A stretch of 35,084 nucleotides of DNA, from positions 1-35,084 of the forward strand of contig CAMBPB010000028.1 in assembly GCA_945869465.1 (NCBI GenBank). Direction: 5' to 3'. The stretch is from Prosthecobacter debontii. GTDB lineage: Bacteria > Verrucomicrobiota > Verrucomicrobiia > Verrucomicrobiales > Akkermansiaceae. Positions 1 through 8,818 of this stretch are shown here, piece after piece; position 1 is the first letter of the stretch; each line of letters starts with the position of its first letter. The translations under genes and the position numbers were made by a program. The notes beneath the pieces are model-generated. The model made no database searches, was not told where the DNA came from, and was given only the letters and a program-made list of their open reading frames with translations.

Positions 1-258
1 GCCGAAATGTTGGAAGGCAAAACCAACGGCACGGTGCTGAAGGATTTGGGAATGGCGAAGATGCTGTGCTGCCGGGTTCGTTATTTCACGGACGGCGCGG
101 TGATTGGCAGCAAAGAGTTTGTGAACGAGGCGTTTGCGAGCGCGCGGGACCGATTCGGGGCGAAGCGCAAGGATGGGGCGAGGAAGCTGAAAGGCGGAGG
201 CGCTGCCGCAAGCGGGATCTTGTGGAGTTTAAGGGATCTGCGGAAAGGCGTGGCATAG
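1..258 (+). CDS. REP-associated (Y1, IS200-like) transposase, C-terminal part
   Basis: Only the last ~85 residues are inside the window; the reading frame is open at base 1 and stops at TAG 256-258. The visible piece has the pattern of the C-terminal end of REP-associated tyrosine transposases: RVRYFTDGAVIGSKEFV, then RFGAKRKDGARKL, then a final LWSLRDLRK. In this family the HUH and tyrosine catalytic motifs lie further N-terminal, so activity cannot be judged here. Such enzymes act on extragenic palindromic repeats and are usually single-copy, domesticated genes. No flanking REP palindrome was recognised in the 105 bp that follow. The call rests on this C-terminal signature alone. Confidence 0.8.
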   Translation, partial: AEMLEGKTNGTVLKDLGMAKMLCCRVRYFTDGAVIGSKEFVNEAFASARDRFGAKRKDGARKLKGGGAAASGILWSLRDLRKGVA

Positions 259-363
259 ATAAAGCGGTGATTTTTGCGGGAATCCGCGTCAAGCTGGCAG
301 AATATGACGGTTGAATCGTGCATCTGTGCGGTTATCCTTGTCCTCAGCTCCATCTTTCTTGAT

Positions 364-1818
364 TCAATGAAACGGACATTTCGCCGCCTCCACCGCGGCT
401 TCCTCCGGTTGGTCGGGAATCGGTTGGGCGGGCTCCGTCTCCGGGCGTTTCCAAACCCGCAGCGAGATGCCATCGAGCGAACGGATCGTCAGGCGCGAAG
501 TCGGCACGGGGTCGGGTCCCGGTCCGGGCTCGAAACGATAGCGCCGCGTGAGAGAGGCGAGGATGAGCATCGCCTCCTGCATCGCGAAGGCCGCGCCGAT
601 GCAGATCCGCGGCCCCTGGCCGAAGGGGATGTAGGCGCATGCCGGTTGCTCCAACCCCTGATCGAAGCGCTCCGGATCGAATTCGTTAGGCCGCTCCCAC
701 AATTCCCGGTGGCGGTGGACCAGCCATGGCGAAATGACCACCGGCGATCCGTCCGGCACGTCGTGTTTGTGCAGGCGCTGGCCGCCGGTGGATTTCCGGA
801 AGGTCAGGAACCCCACCGGTGGATAGATCCGCAGCGTTTCACGAAAGACGTTGCGGATCAGGCGGTGGCGCGGGATGTCCTTGAACTCCGGCTCGCGGGA
901 CCCTAGCAGGCCGCAGGTTTCCTGATGGAGTTTCTGCTGGATCTCCGGGCATTTCGCGATGAGGAACAGCGACCACGACAAGGCGCTTGCTGAGGTTTCA
1001 TGTCCTGCTAGAAACAGCATCGCCACCTGGTCCACCAGCTCCAGCAACGTGAAAGCCGAGCCATCCTCGGGATCCCGCACGTCCAGCAACGACTGGAGGA
1101 TGTCGCGGTGCTCGCCGGCCTCGCCGCGCTGATAGGCTTCGTAACGCCCGCGGATCGGCACCGCCAGCAGCTCGCGGATCTCGCGGCCCGTGCGTTTCCA
1201 GATCCGGTAATGGCGGGGCGCCAGCCACAACGGCAGCCGGAAAAAGCTCAGTTGGATCATCACCACCGCCTTTTCCTGAAACAGGTTGAAGGCATGGAAG
1301 ATCTTCCGCGCGCCCTCGCCCTCCAGCGATTCGGATAGAATGGTGCGCAGGATGATGTCCGCCGTCACGTGGGTCATCTCGATTTCAATATCCGCCACAC
1401 CGCCATCCTCGAGCGCGTCCAACCGCTTCAACAGCGCATCCGAGCCGCCCCGCATCAGGCTGAACACCTCCTTGAGTTTCGCCTGCCCGAAGGCCGGGTC
1501 CAGCATCCGCCGCTGCCGTTCCCAGGTCGGACCGTTGGTGGTGAAAATGCTTTCTCCAAGCAAGGGTTTGAGCGCGGTTTCCGACAACTCGTGTTTCGGA
1601 AAATGTTCGAAGTGGTCCACCAGCACCTCCTTGATCAGGTCCGGGAATTTCACCAGGAAAAGCTGCACGCCAGGCAGCCGCACGCGGGAAATCCTCCCCT
1701 GATAGCTGCCTTCATACAAGGTCGAGAGCCACGACTGGCGGCCACGCTTGAAGAGATTCCAGAGTGATCGTTTGGACGATCGGTCGAGTGGTTTCGGATA
1801 GGGCGGTTCGTAGGCCAT
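364..1818 (-). CDS. cytochrome P450
   Basis: A 484-residue soluble P450 monooxygenase. The sequence shows all core signatures: W99 of the C helix (TWERQRRMLDPAF), the I-helix oxygen-binding motif AGHETS at 271-276, the ExxR pair E327/R330 (ETLR), and the heme loop FGQGPRICIG with the thiolate ligand C406. There is no N-terminal membrane anchor. Length and helix order resemble bacterial P450s related to fatty-acid or terpenoid hydroxylases, but the substrate cannot be read from sequence. A Pro/Glu-rich tail after ~460 ends in CPFH (481-484), which is unusual. The gene begins 4 bp after the stop of the upstream alpha/beta-hydrolase on the same strand, so the two are probably co-transcribed. No redox partner is nearby. 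Start ATG at 1816-1818. Confidence 0.95.
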   Translation of the reverse strand: MAYEPPYPKPLDRSSKRSLWNLFKRGRQSWLSTLYEGSYQGRISRVRLPGVQLFLVKFPDLIKEVLVDHFEHFPKHELSETALKPLLGESIFTTNGPTWERQRRMLDPAFGQAKLKEVFSLMRGGSDALLKRLDALEDGGVADIEIEMTHVTADIILRTILSESLEGEGARKIFHAFNLFQEKAVVMIQLSFFRLPLWLAPRHYRIWKRTGREIRELLAVPIRGRYEAYQRGEAGEHRDILQSLLDVRDPEDGSAFTLLELVDQVAMLFLAGHETSASALSWSLFLIAKCPEIQQKLHQETCGLLGSREPEFKDIPRHRLIRNVFRETLRIYPPVGFLTFRKSTGGQRLHKHDVPDGSPVVISPWLVHRHRELWERPNEFDPERFDQGLEQPACAYIPFGQGPRICIGAAFAMQEAMLILASLTRRYRFEPGPGPDPVPTSRLTIRSLDGISLRVWKRPETEPAQPIPDQPEEAAVEAAKCPFH

Positions 1819-1822
1819 GGCG

Positions 1823-3043
1823 TCAGGAGAGGGTGGGGGAGCTGGCTTCCGGATAGCGCTCGGCCAGGCTTATCGGCCCGCCGGTGATCGCGAAAAAATC
1901 GTAGTCGGTGAGCAATTCGCCGGCCATGATATATTGGAAATGCACCCGGAAAATATCCTTCTTGATGCGCGCGTAGGATTCCGGGGAATACATTCTAACA
2001 ATTCTCACCGGGAGCTGCAAAGGCCGCACCGGAATCCCCTCCGGCCGCGAAATCCCTGAAACCTGCAGCGGATCGATCTGCGGCACGCAGGCTCCATCCC
2101 GCCTTGCGGAAAAATCCAGCCAGCGCACTCCCGGTGCCGTCGCCACCTCCCGCAGTCGGTCCCGGAACGCCTGCGATCCCGGCAGCAGACTCACCAGCGG
2201 GATGCAGTTTCCCAGCGACACCAGCCCGAAGGCCGGTCCGCGCAGTCCGAGTTCGGGATCGAGCCGGGTCATTTCCGCCACCAGCGGGATCGACAGGATC
2301 GTCCCCACGCTGTGCCCCACCAGCAGCACCTCATCAGCGTCGCTGGCGCGGATTTTTTCCACCATGTAGCTGGCGAACTCGCGGATGCGCTCGTCGAGTT
2401 CGGGGATCTTGCCATACGCCCACGGCTGCATCAGTCCGTAGGTGCGCAGCAGCCAGTCACAGCGGAAGCGGGCGTCCAGCCAGCGGCCGAAGGCGAGGCT
2501 TCCCGCAATCCCCGCCAAGCCCGGAAACAGCCCGGTCCACCACGGGAAACCGACTGACACCGCCAGTAGGACGGCCGCCGCCGCCAGTAACAGTCTGCCC
2601 GAAATCATCCCCAGAAAGGCGATGATCGGATAGGAAACCGTGAGTGCCGGGGGCCAGGCGATCTTCAGCAGTTTGCCTATCAGATTAGCCTTGAGAAACA
2701 CCCAGTAAACCGGCACCGCCGATTTGAAGAGCTGCACCGCGTTTTGCGGCCAATGGTTCCGGATAATGTCGTCCCAGCGGAGGAATTCATACTCCGTTTC
2801 CGTTGCGCCGCCCGCCAGGGAGATGTTCCAGGCGTGCGCCAGCCGACCGCTGCGCCGGCGTTTCCCGATGGTTAGATCCAGGCCGTTGAGCGGGGCCTGC
2901 AATTTCGATTCCACGCCGTAGAGCGCGTGGTAGTGCGGCGCTCCGCGCGGATCGAACCCGCTGAAGTAGAAGACAAGCCGATTGCGTACTCCGGCGGATG
3001 TCCGGGGCGGGTTCGGGGCGGGTGCTTCGGCGCTCGTTTTCAG
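1823..3043 (-). CDS. alpha/beta-hydrolase-like membrane-associated protein, probable CTG start
   Basis: The nucleophile elbow GHSVG (GHSxG) sits in the context VLLVGHSVGTILSIP, and two hydrophobic helices precede it, so this looks like a membrane-associated serine hydrolase. Starting at GTG 2914 gives 363 residues (GHSVG at 200-204). However, the frame stays open and protein-like upstream, encoding LVFYFSGFDPRGAPHYH just before that GTG; this resembles the N-terminus I recall for such hydrolases. The upstream in-frame stop is at 3089-3091, and no ATG, GTG or TTG lies between it and 2914. The only plausible initiator is CTG at 3041-3043, giving ~406 residues beginning KTSAEAPAPNPP after the initiator. 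The substrate is unknown. Pairing with the P450 suggests lipid or ester metabolism (inference). miaB ends 80 bp upstream on the same strand. Confidence 0.75.
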   Translation of the reverse strand: MKTSAEAPAPNPPRTSAGVRNRLVFYFSGFDPRGAPHYHALYGVESKLQAPLNGLDLTIGKRRRSGRLAHAWNISLAGGATETEYEFLRWDDIIRNHWPQNAVQLFKSAVPVYWVFLKANLIGKLLKIAWPPALTVSYPIIAFLGMISGRLLLAAAAVLLAVSVGFPWWTGLFPGLAGIAGSLAFGRWLDARFRCDWLLRTYGLMQPWAYGKIPELDERIREFASYMVEKIRASDADEVLLVGHSVGTILSIPLVAEMTRLDPELGLRGPAFGLVSLGNCIPLVSLLPGSQAFRDRLREVATAPGVRWLDFSARRDGACVPQIDPLQVSGISRPEGIPVRPLQLPVRIVRMYSPESYARIKKDIFRVHFQYIMAGELLTDYDFFAITGGPISLAERYPEASSPTLS

Positions 3044-3123
3044 GGTGGTGAAGGCTGTTCGCCGCGCGCTATTCGGGCAAGCCCGTTCTCACCCGGCAAA
3101 GGCGTTCCCGCCGTGGAGTCCGC

Positions 3124-4503
3124 CTAGCCTTCCAGACACGCCGTGCCGAAGAGCGAAAAACCGCCGGATTCCTCGATCTGGATGTCAAGCAGTTGGCCGA
3201 TCAGGCGCTCGGGGTCGCCGTCGAAGATGACGATTTTGTTTTGCGAGGTGCGGCCTGAGAGACGGGAGGCGTTGGTTTTGGACGGACCTTCGCAAAGGAT
3301 TTGCTGGCGGGTGCCGACCAGCGCCGCATGGCTGGCGATGGCGAGCCGGTCCACCACGGCGAGCAGGCGCTGATTGCGCTCTTCCTTGATGGATTCGGTG
3401 AGCTGGCCATCCATTTCCGCGGCCGGGGTGTTGCGGCGTTTCGAGTAACGGAAGACGAAGGCATTATCGAATCGCAGGCGCTCGACGGTATCCAGACTGG
3501 CTTGGAAATCCTCTTCGGTCTCGCCGGGGAATCCGACGATGATGTCGGTGGTGATTGCGATGCCCGGACGGGCGGCTTTCATTTTCTCACAGATTTCGAT
3601 GAACTTTTCGTTCCTATAGGGCCGGCGCATTTCCCGCAGGATGCGGTCAGAACCGCTTTGCATCGGGAAATGGATGTGCGAACAAAGTTTCGGCAGATAG
3701 GTGAAGGCGGCGATGAGGTCGTCGCGGTAACCGATCGGGTGGGGCGAGGTGAAACGGATGCGCTCGATGCCTTCCACTTCATGCACCGCTTCAAGCAATT
3801 GCACAAACGGCGACCTGCCATCGACGCGCGGAAACTCGGTGCGGCCGTAAAGATTGACGATTTGTCCTAACAGTGTGACCTCTTTCACGCCATGCGCCGC
3901 CAGGTGGCGGACCTCGCCGACGATGTCCGTGATCGGCCGGGCGCGTTCCTTGCCGCGGGTGTCTGGCACAATGCAGAACGAGCAGCGCATATTGCAGCCC
4001 TGCATGATGGAAACGAATGCGGAGGCCTCGCGGGCCTTCGCGACGTGATCGCGGATGGTGTTCTGCGAGCCTTCTTCCTCAGCCACATCGCAGACGCTGC
4101 CGCCGCGCAGCGAGTGGGTCGGATCGTCCATGCGTGCCTCAAGCCGCTGCCGCAGGATGGCGTCCACATAGTCGAAAACCCGATGGTATTTTTGCGTGCC
4201 GACGACCACGTCCAAACTGGGCACGGCTTTGAAAAGCTCGTCGCCGCGGGACTGGGCCATGCAGCCCATGAACCCATAGACGACGTGTTTGCGATCACGC
4301 CCCTTGTGCATCATCGAGCCCATTTTTCCGAGCGCCTTCTGCTCTGCTTGGTCGCGCACCGAGCAGGTGTTGATCAGGATGGCATCGGCCTCAGATTCGT
4401 TAGATGTGACCGTGTAGCCACCTTCGCTGAAGGTGCGCAGGACTTGTTCCGAGTCGCGCTCGTTCATTTGGCATCCGTAGGTCTTGACGTAAACTTTGGG
4501 CAT
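3124..4503 (-). CDS. miaB: tRNA-2-methylthio-N6-dimethylallyladenosine synthase MiaB
   Basis: Radical-SAM methylthiotransferase that adds the 2-methylthio group to i6A37 in tRNAs reading UNN codons. The 459 residues show the UPF0004 domain with cluster cysteines C11 (YGCQMNERDSE), C47 (NTCSVRDQAE) and C81 (GCMAQ), the radical-SAM triad C170-C174-C177 (CNMRCSFC), and a C-terminal TRAM-like region after ~395. The CQMNERDSE sequence separates MiaB from RimO, which has CPKN there. Length fits the family. Start ATG 4501-4503 has no Shine-Dalgarno sequence. It stands alone ahead of the hydrolase-P450 pair and could head that transcript. Confidence 0.97.
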   Translation of the reverse strand: MPKVYVKTYGCQMNERDSEQVLRTFSEGGYTVTSNESEADAILINTCSVRDQAEQKALGKMGSMMHKGRDRKHVVYGFMGCMAQSRGDELFKAVPSLDVVVGTQKYHRVFDYVDAILRQRLEARMDDPTHSLRGGSVCDVAEEEGSQNTIRDHVAKAREASAFVSIMQGCNMRCSFCIVPDTRGKERARPITDIVGEVRHLAAHGVKEVTLLGQIVNLYGRTEFPRVDGRSPFVQLLEAVHEVEGIERIRFTSPHPIGYRDDLIAAFTYLPKLCSHIHFPMQSGSDRILREMRRPYRNEKFIEICEKMKAARPGIAITTDIIVGFPGETEEDFQASLDTVERLRFDNAFVFRYSKRRNTPAAEMDGQLTESIKEERNQRLLAVVDRLAIASHAALVGTRQQILCEGPSKTNASRLSGRTSQNKIVIFDGDPERLIGQLLDIQIEESGGFSLFGTACLEG

Positions 4504-4737
4504 GGAATTTCCGGTCGGGCGCGCAACCTAGGCAGGAAAAACCGCAGGTTCAAGGCCGCAGAAGCGGCTCCCCATGCTGCAAGGAAACCACACCAGGCCC
4601 GGGTTTCCTTGGGTTTGCCCGGAAAATTATCTTGGTTTGCGGTTGGTAAGGGATGTCGTGAAGGGTGTTCAGAAGCCGGGGTTTGCCGCCTGGTTGGGCG
4701 GCGCCGCCGGTTTTGGGAAGCCAAACCCGCGAAGCCA

Positions 4738-4890
4738 TGAATGCCGCCGTCCAGCCCCCGCTGAAGGACCTTGATCCTGAAGTCCAAGAGGAAATCGCTG
4801 ATTGCGTGGAGCGCTGGAGCGATCAGGAGGGAAACCTCATCATGGATTCGGCGGTGGCCTCGGCGGCGGTGTGCTTACGGGGTTTCTGCT
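4738..4890 (+). pseudogene. possible remnant of a NuoE-like subunit gene
   Basis: From ATG 4738 the frame encodes 50 residues. The first ~36, ending DCVERWSDQEGNLIM, resemble the opening of NuoE/HoxE-type thioredoxin-like NADH-oxidoreductase subunits, where a segment like this leads into a LHxIQ motif. Here the similarity stops abruptly at codon 36. The frame then reads through an Ala/Val/Cys-rich stretch to TAG at 4888-4890, and none of the four iron-sulfur cysteines of the family follow. A hydrophobic stretch in other frames begins right after, as if a deletion had joined two gene ends. The assignment relies on a short stretch recalled from memory; it could equally be a small orphan gene or no gene. 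Confidence 0.3.
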
Positions 4891-5115
4891 AGCCAACGGA
4901 GATTGCGTTCGCCTCGCTGGTGCTCGCCGGGTTGATCTATGCCATCACTGCGGCCTTGCGGAAACGGCCTGGGCCGACGGATGCGCAGTGCGCGCCGTAT
5001 TCCCAATCCGCATTTTGCGACCCTGCCCTGCCCTGGGGAATCCCCCTGGATTTTCAAATTATGCCGGGCATTCGGCGGCATTTGAAAAAAATTCCGGGAA
5101 ATGTGAAAATAGGGC

Positions 5116-5143
5116 TTGTCAGGTTGGGTTCGACTCCTATGTT
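5116..5143 (+). promoter_or_regulatory. candidate sigma-70 promoter for the rpsL block
   Basis: TTGTCA (5116-5121) and TATGTT (5138-5143) are separated by 16 bp, matching 5/6 and 4/6 of the -35 and -10 consensus. Transcription would start near 5150 and leave a leader of about 150 nt before rpsL. The same bases include GGTTCGACTCC, which looks like a tRNA T-loop, but no tRNA could be folded. No other equally good site was seen in the gap. Confidence 0.35.
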
Positions 5144-5262
5144 CGCCGCCCCGCACTGCGGCCTGCCGACTTTTTTAAAGAGGCGGACCATTTTACATAG
5201 GGAAAATTTATCGGGTGCAGCTCCGGAAAAAAGCTTCAGCAAGGTCTCCTTGTCGTCGCGCC

Positions 5263-5283
5263 GGTTTGCACCCATGCAAAACC
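5263..5283 (+). promoter_or_regulatory. leader hairpin upstream of rpsL
   Basis: GGTTTGCA (5263-5270) pairs with TGCAAAACC (5275-5283), giving 8 bp with one bulged A around the loop CCCA. It lies 18 nt before the rpsL start codon, in the transcribed leader if the promoter at 5116 is used. There is no following T-run, so it is not a terminator. A role in ribosomal-protein feedback is possible but is only inference. Confidence 0.35.
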
Positions 5284-5301
5284 AGAACCACGCAGGAAAT
5301 C

Positions 5302-5709
5302 ATGCCGACCATCAATCAGCTCGTTCGCAAGGGACGCCACACTCCGGCCGAAAAGTCGAAGTCACCCGCACTCGTGAACTGTCCACAGCGCCGCGGAGTT
5401 TGTCTTCAAGTGATGACCCGCACGCCCAAGAAGCCGAACTCGGCTCTCCGCAAGGTGGCCAAGGTGCGTCTTACCAACGGATTCGAAATCATCGCCTACA
5501 TCGGCGGTGAAGGCCACAACCTCCAGGAACACTCGATCGTGCTCGTTCGCGGTGGCCGGGTGAAGGACCTTCCGGGTGTCCGCTACCACATCGTTCGTGG
5601 TTCGCTCGACACCCTCGGAGTCGATAAGCGCCGTCAATCCCGTTCGAAATACGGTGCCAAACGCCCGAAACCGGGTGCCGCCGCCGCTCCCGCCAAGAAG
5701 AAGAAGTAA
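5302..5709 (+). CDS. rpsL: 30S ribosomal protein S12 (uS12)
   Basis: Decoding-centre protein of the small subunit, first gene of the block. The 135 residues start [12 protein letters not shown] at ATG 5302; the open frame extends upstream but is not conserved there. The two loops where streptomycin-resistance mutations occur are present in wild-type form, with K43 in [11 protein letters not shown] and K88/D89 in [13 protein letters not shown]89 is the residue methylthiolated by RimO in other bacteria. The last ~12 residues are an Ala/Pro/Lys tail. rpsG follows after 33 bp. Confidence 0.98.
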   Translation: MPTINQLVRKGRHTPAEKSKSPALVNCPQRRGVCLQVMTRTPKKPNSALRKVAKVRLTNGFEIIAYIGGEGHNLQEHSIVLVRGGRVKDLPGVRYHIVRGSLDTLGVDKRRQSRSKYGAKRPKPGAAAAPAKKKK

Positions 5710-5742
5710 TTTCCCGAATCCAACCTTTACCCACTCAACGCC

Positions 5743-6216
5743 ATGCCACGCCGCAAGCGAGTTTTTGTCAAACCGGACCGTCGCGATCCCCGCTACGACA
5801 GCGCCCTCGTCGGTCACCTGATCAGCAAGGTGATGAACGACGGCAAGCGCTCCCTCGCGCAACGCATCGTTTATGCCGCAATCGACCGCGCCAACGAAGG
5901 CATCGACACCGTCGATCCGCTGGAAGTGATCACCCGCGCGGTGGAAAATTCCAAGCCACGCGTGGAAGTGAAATCCCGCCGCGTCGGTGGCGCTACCTAT
6001 CAGGTGCCGCTGGAAGTCTCTCCGGACCGTTCCGAATCACTCGCCATGCGCTGGCTCGTCAACTACGCCCGCAACCGCAAGGGCACTCCGATGCACGTCG
6101 CCCTCGCCAACGAAATCAAGGACGCCGCCAATAACCAGGGCAGCTCGGTGCGCAAGCGCGACGACGTTCATAAGATGGCCCAAGCCAACCGCGCCTTCGC
6201 CCACTTCCGCTTCTAA
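5743..6216 (+). CDS. rpsG: 30S ribosomal protein S7 (uS7)
   Basis: Primary 16S rRNA-binding protein of the 30S head, next to the E site. The 157 residues begin [18 protein letters not shown], contain the beta-hairpin region [13 protein letters not shown] and end in the helical [20 protein letters not shown]. All match full-length bacterial S7. In E. coli S7 represses its own operon by binding the rpsL-rpsG spacer; the spacer here is only 33 bp of C/A-rich sequence with no obvious fold, so that mechanism is probably not conserved in the same form. Confidence 0.98.
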   Translation: MPRRKRVFVKPDRRDPRYDSALVGHLISKVMNDGKRSLAQRIVYAAIDRANEGIDTVDPLEVITRAVENSKPRVEVKSRRVGGATYQVPLEVSPDRSESLAMRWLVNYARNRKGTPMHVALANEIKDAANNQGSSVRKRDDVHKMAQANRAFAHFRF

Positions 6217-6248
6217 TCGACTCCGCGCCGCCCGGCGCACTCCCCGTT

Positions 6249-8390
6249 GTGAATCCCAACAGTCCAAACCGCCAATACGTGCTCGAACGCACCCGGAATA
6301 TCGGGATTGCGGCGCACATTGACGCGGGCAAGACGACGCTCACCGAGCGGATCCTGTTTTATACCGGGATGATTCACAAGATCGGCGAGGTGCATGACGG
6401 CGGCGCGACGACCGATTGGATGGAGCAGGAGCGCGAGCGCGGCATCACCATCACCTCCGCCGCCGTGACCACCGAGTGGTTGCAGCGTCCCGAAGAGGGG
6501 ATGAGCAAGCTTTTCCCCGGGCAAAAACACCGGATCAACATCATCGATACACCCGGCCACGTGGATTTCACCGCCGAAGTCGAGCGCTCGCTGCGGGTTC
6601 TCGATGGTGCCATCGTGGTGTTCTGCGGAGTTGCCGGCGTCCAGCCGCAATCGGAAACCGTATGGCGCCAGGCCACGAAATACCACGTGCCGCGCATCGT
6701 GTTCGTCAACAAGATGGACCGCACCGGCGCCGACTTCGAGCGCGTGTTCAACGAGGTGAAGGAAAAACTCGGTGCCAACGCCGTGCGCATTCTGATTCCG
6801 ATCGGTTGCGAAGACCAACTCCGCGGCCAGATTGACGTGGTCAACCAACAGGCCGTGTATTATTCGGACGACGACAAGTTCGGCTCGACCTATACCATCA
6901 GGGAACTCGACGGCGACCTCAAGGAGATCGCCCGGGAAGCCTATCAGGAACTGGTGCACGCCGTTGCCGACGCCGATGAGCAGGTGGGCGAAAAATTCCT
7001 GATGGAGGAAACCGTCACGCTTGAGGAACTCAAACAGGGCATTCGGCGCGCCACCACCGCCAATAAGCTGATACCCGTCGCCGGTGGTTCGGCCTTCAAG
7101 AACAAAGGCGTGCAATATCTGCTCGACGCCGTGGTTGACTACCTGCCCAGCCCGCTGGACATCCCGCCGGCCGTCGGCATGGATCCGGACAACGAGGAAA
7201 CCAAAATCGAGGTCATCACTTCGGACCACGCAAAATTCGTCGCCCTCGCCTTCAAACTCTGGGCGGACAAGTATGTCGGCAAACTGGTTTTCTTCCGCGT
7301 CTATTCCGGTGTCATCAAGAAAGGCGACACGATTTACAATCCACGCACCCGCCGCTCAGAGCGGGTCGGCCGGTTGATTCAAATCCAGGCCAACGAGCAT
7401 AAGGACATTGATGCTTGTTACGCCGGTGACATCGCCGCCATGGTCGGCTTGAAAAACGTCACCACCGGCGACACGCTCGCCGCAGAGAAACACGACGTGG
7501 TGCTCGAACCCCCGACTTTCCCGGAACCGGTCATTTCGATGGCCGTCGAACCGAAGACCAAGGCCGATCAGGAAAAACTCGCGCTCGCCCTGGCGCGCCT
7601 TTCCGAAGAAGACCCGACCTTCATGGTCAAGACCGACGAGGAAACCGGCCAAACCATCATCTCGGGCATGGGTGAGCTTCACCTGGAGATCATCATCGAT
7701 CGCATCCGCCGCGAGTTCAAAGTGGAGGCCAACACCGGCGCGCCCCAAATCGCCTACCGCGAAACCATCACCAAAGCCGCCGGTGGCGAAGGCAAGCTGG
7801 TGAAACAATCCGGCGGCCGCGGCCAGTATGGCCACGTCATCCTCTCGATGAAGCCCAACGAAAAGGGCAAGGGGCTGACCATCGAAAACAAGGTGATCGG
7901 CGGCTCGATTCCCAAGGAATATATCAACGCCGTTTTCAAAGGCATCACCGAGTCGATGACCAACGGCATCATCGCCGGCTACCCGGTCATTGATGTGCAT
8001 GTCGAAATCCTCGATGGCTCCTACCACGACGTCGATTCCAACGAAAACGCGTTCACCATGGCGGCCATTTTCGCCATGAAGGACGGCTTCAAGAAGGCTA
8101 AGTCAATTCTGCTAGAGCCGATCATGGCCGTCGAAGTCTCCACCCCGGACGACTATCAGGGCGATGTGATGGGCGATCTGAGCCGCCGCCGCGGGCAGAT
8201 CCAGAACACCGAAATGAAAGGCAAGCTCTCGATTGTGCATGCCAACGTCCCTCTCAAGGAAATGTTCGGCTACTCCACTGCCGTTCGCACCCTCTCCTCG
8301 GGCCGTGCTTCTTATGCGATGACTCCATCGCATTTCGAGCAAGTCCCGAACAATATCGTCGAAGAGATCGTAAGCGACCGCCTTGGTTAA
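6249..8390 (+). CDS. fusA: elongation factor G
   Basis: Translocation GTPase of 713 residues. It shows the G1 P-loop AHIDAGKT (22-29), switch II DTPGH (100-104), the guanine-specificity motif NKMD (154-157), and the domain III-V order ending with a conserved VPNNIVEEI near the C-terminus. Start is GTG 6249 ([20 protein letters not shown]) with no Shine-Dalgarno sequence. Between switch I and switch II (about residues 77-94) there is a short extra segment, [20 protein letters not shown], slightly longer than in E. coli. It follows rpsG by 32 bp and is followed by rpsJ, not tuf. Confidence 0.98.
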   Translation: MNPNSPNRQYVLERTRNIGIAAHIDAGKTTLTERILFYTGMIHKIGEVHDGGATTDWMEQERERGITITSAAVTTEWLQRPEEGMSKLFPGQKHRINIIDTPGHVDFTAEVERSLRVLDGAIVVFCGVAGVQPQSETVWRQATKYHVPRIVFVNKMDRTGADFERVFNEVKEKLGANAVRILIPIGCEDQLRGQIDVVNQQAVYYSDDDKFGSTYTIRELDGDLKEIAREAYQELVHAVADADEQVGEKFLMEETVTLEELKQGIRRATTANKLIPVAGGSAFKNKGVQYLLDAVVDYLPSPLDIPPAVGMDPDNEETKIEVITSDHAKFVALAFKLWADKYVGKLVFFRVYSGVIKKGDTIYNPRTRRSERVGRLIQIQANEHKDIDACYAGDIAAMVGLKNVTTGDTLAAEKHDVVLEPPTFPEPVISMAVEPKTKADQEKLALALARLSEEDPTFMVKTDEETGQTIISGMGELHLEIIIDRIRREFKVEANTGAPQIAYRETITKAAGGEGKLVKQSGGRGQYGHVILSMKPNEKGKGLTIENKVIGGSIPKEYINAVFKGITESMTNGIIAGYPVIDVHVEILDGSYHDVDSNENAFTMAAIFAMKDGFKKAKSILLEPIMAVEVSTPDDYQGDVMGDLSRRRGQIQNTEMKGKLSIVHANVPLKEMFGYSTAVRTLSSGRASYAMTPSHFEQVPNNIVEEIVSDRLG

Positions 8391-8451
8391 TCCAACCCGA
8401 TCACTCGCCCTGTAGAACCACCACGTAAACCGTCAAACAACCTTCTCCACC

Positions 8452-8760
8452 ATGGAAAATCAGAAAATACGCATCCGCCTGCGCGCCTTCGACCACCGCG
8501 CGATTGACCGCTCCGCCCAAGAAATCGTGGAGACCGCCAAGCGCACCGGCGCCCGCGTTGCCGGCCCGATTCCACTTCCCACCCGCATCGAGAAGTTCAG
8601 CGTCAACCGCTCGGTCCACGTCAACAAGAAGTCCGCCGAACAATTCGAAATCCGCACCCACAAGCGCCTGCTCGACATCGTCGATCCGACCGCCCGCACG
8701 GTGGATGAGCTCAAGAAGCTCAACCTGCCCGCCGGTGTGGACATCACCATCCGTATCTGA
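8452..8760 (+). CDS. rpsJ: 30S ribosomal protein S10 (uS10)
   Basis: The 102-residue protein binds 16S rRNA in the head and in other bacteria also pairs with NusB in antitermination. Motifs include [31 protein letters not shown] and the tip [14 protein letters not shown]. It opens the S10 gene order 61 bp after fusA, so the str and S10 clusters are directly joined. The start is preceded by CTTCTCCACC with no Shine-Dalgarno sequence. Confidence 0.98.
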   Translation: MENQKIRIRLRAFDHRAIDRSAQEIVETAKRTGARVAGPIPLPTRIEKFSVNRSVHVNKKSAEQFEIRTHKRLLDIVDPTARTVDELKKLNLPAGVDITIRI

Positions 8761-8776
8761 GTTGGGCATATCTGCC

Positions 8777-8814
8777 ATCTTCGATCCTCTATCTTCAATC
8801 CTCTATCTTTATCC
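8777..8814 (+). repeat. tandem 14-mer (7-nt periodic) tract before rplC
   Basis: Units ATCTTCGATCCTCT (8777-8790) and ATCTTCAATCCTCT (8791-8804) differ at one base. A third partial unit, ATCTTTATCC, follows at 8805-8814. Each 14-mer is itself two related heptamers. The tract lies in the rpsJ-rplC spacer and ends 4 nt before the rplC ATG, occupying the place of a ribosome-binding site. It is pyrimidine- and A-rich and should be unstructured. Confidence 0.8.
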
Positions 8815-8818
8815 AGCC

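Larger units (their letters stand above)
4504..5301. other. ~800-bp gap between divergent miaB and rpsL
   Basis: This stretch separates the minus-strand miaB from the plus-strand ribosomal block and must hold promoters for both. No complete conserved gene was recognised. It contains a short broken reading frame (4738-4890), a hydrophobic stretch in another frame near 4896-4965 (FASLVLAGLIYAITAAL) with no start codon of its own, a candidate promoter (5116-5143) and a leader hairpin (5263-5283). Several longer frames overlap here on both strands, but none looks like a known protein. Confidence 0.6.

Noticed and set aside
259..363. REP palindromes or terminator after the transposase end
   Set aside because: Only a 4-bp GCGG/CCGC stem was seen; too weak to call.
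5110..5155. tRNA or tmRNA 3' end suggested by GGTTCGACTCC
   Set aside because: The T-arm has only four pairs, no matching 5' acceptor strand lies 40-90 bases upstream, and no CCA follows. The bases fit a promoter spacer better.
6213..7229. 338-codon minus-strand frame opposite fusA
   Set aside because: It lies entirely over conserved EF-G sequence and has no recognisable domain.
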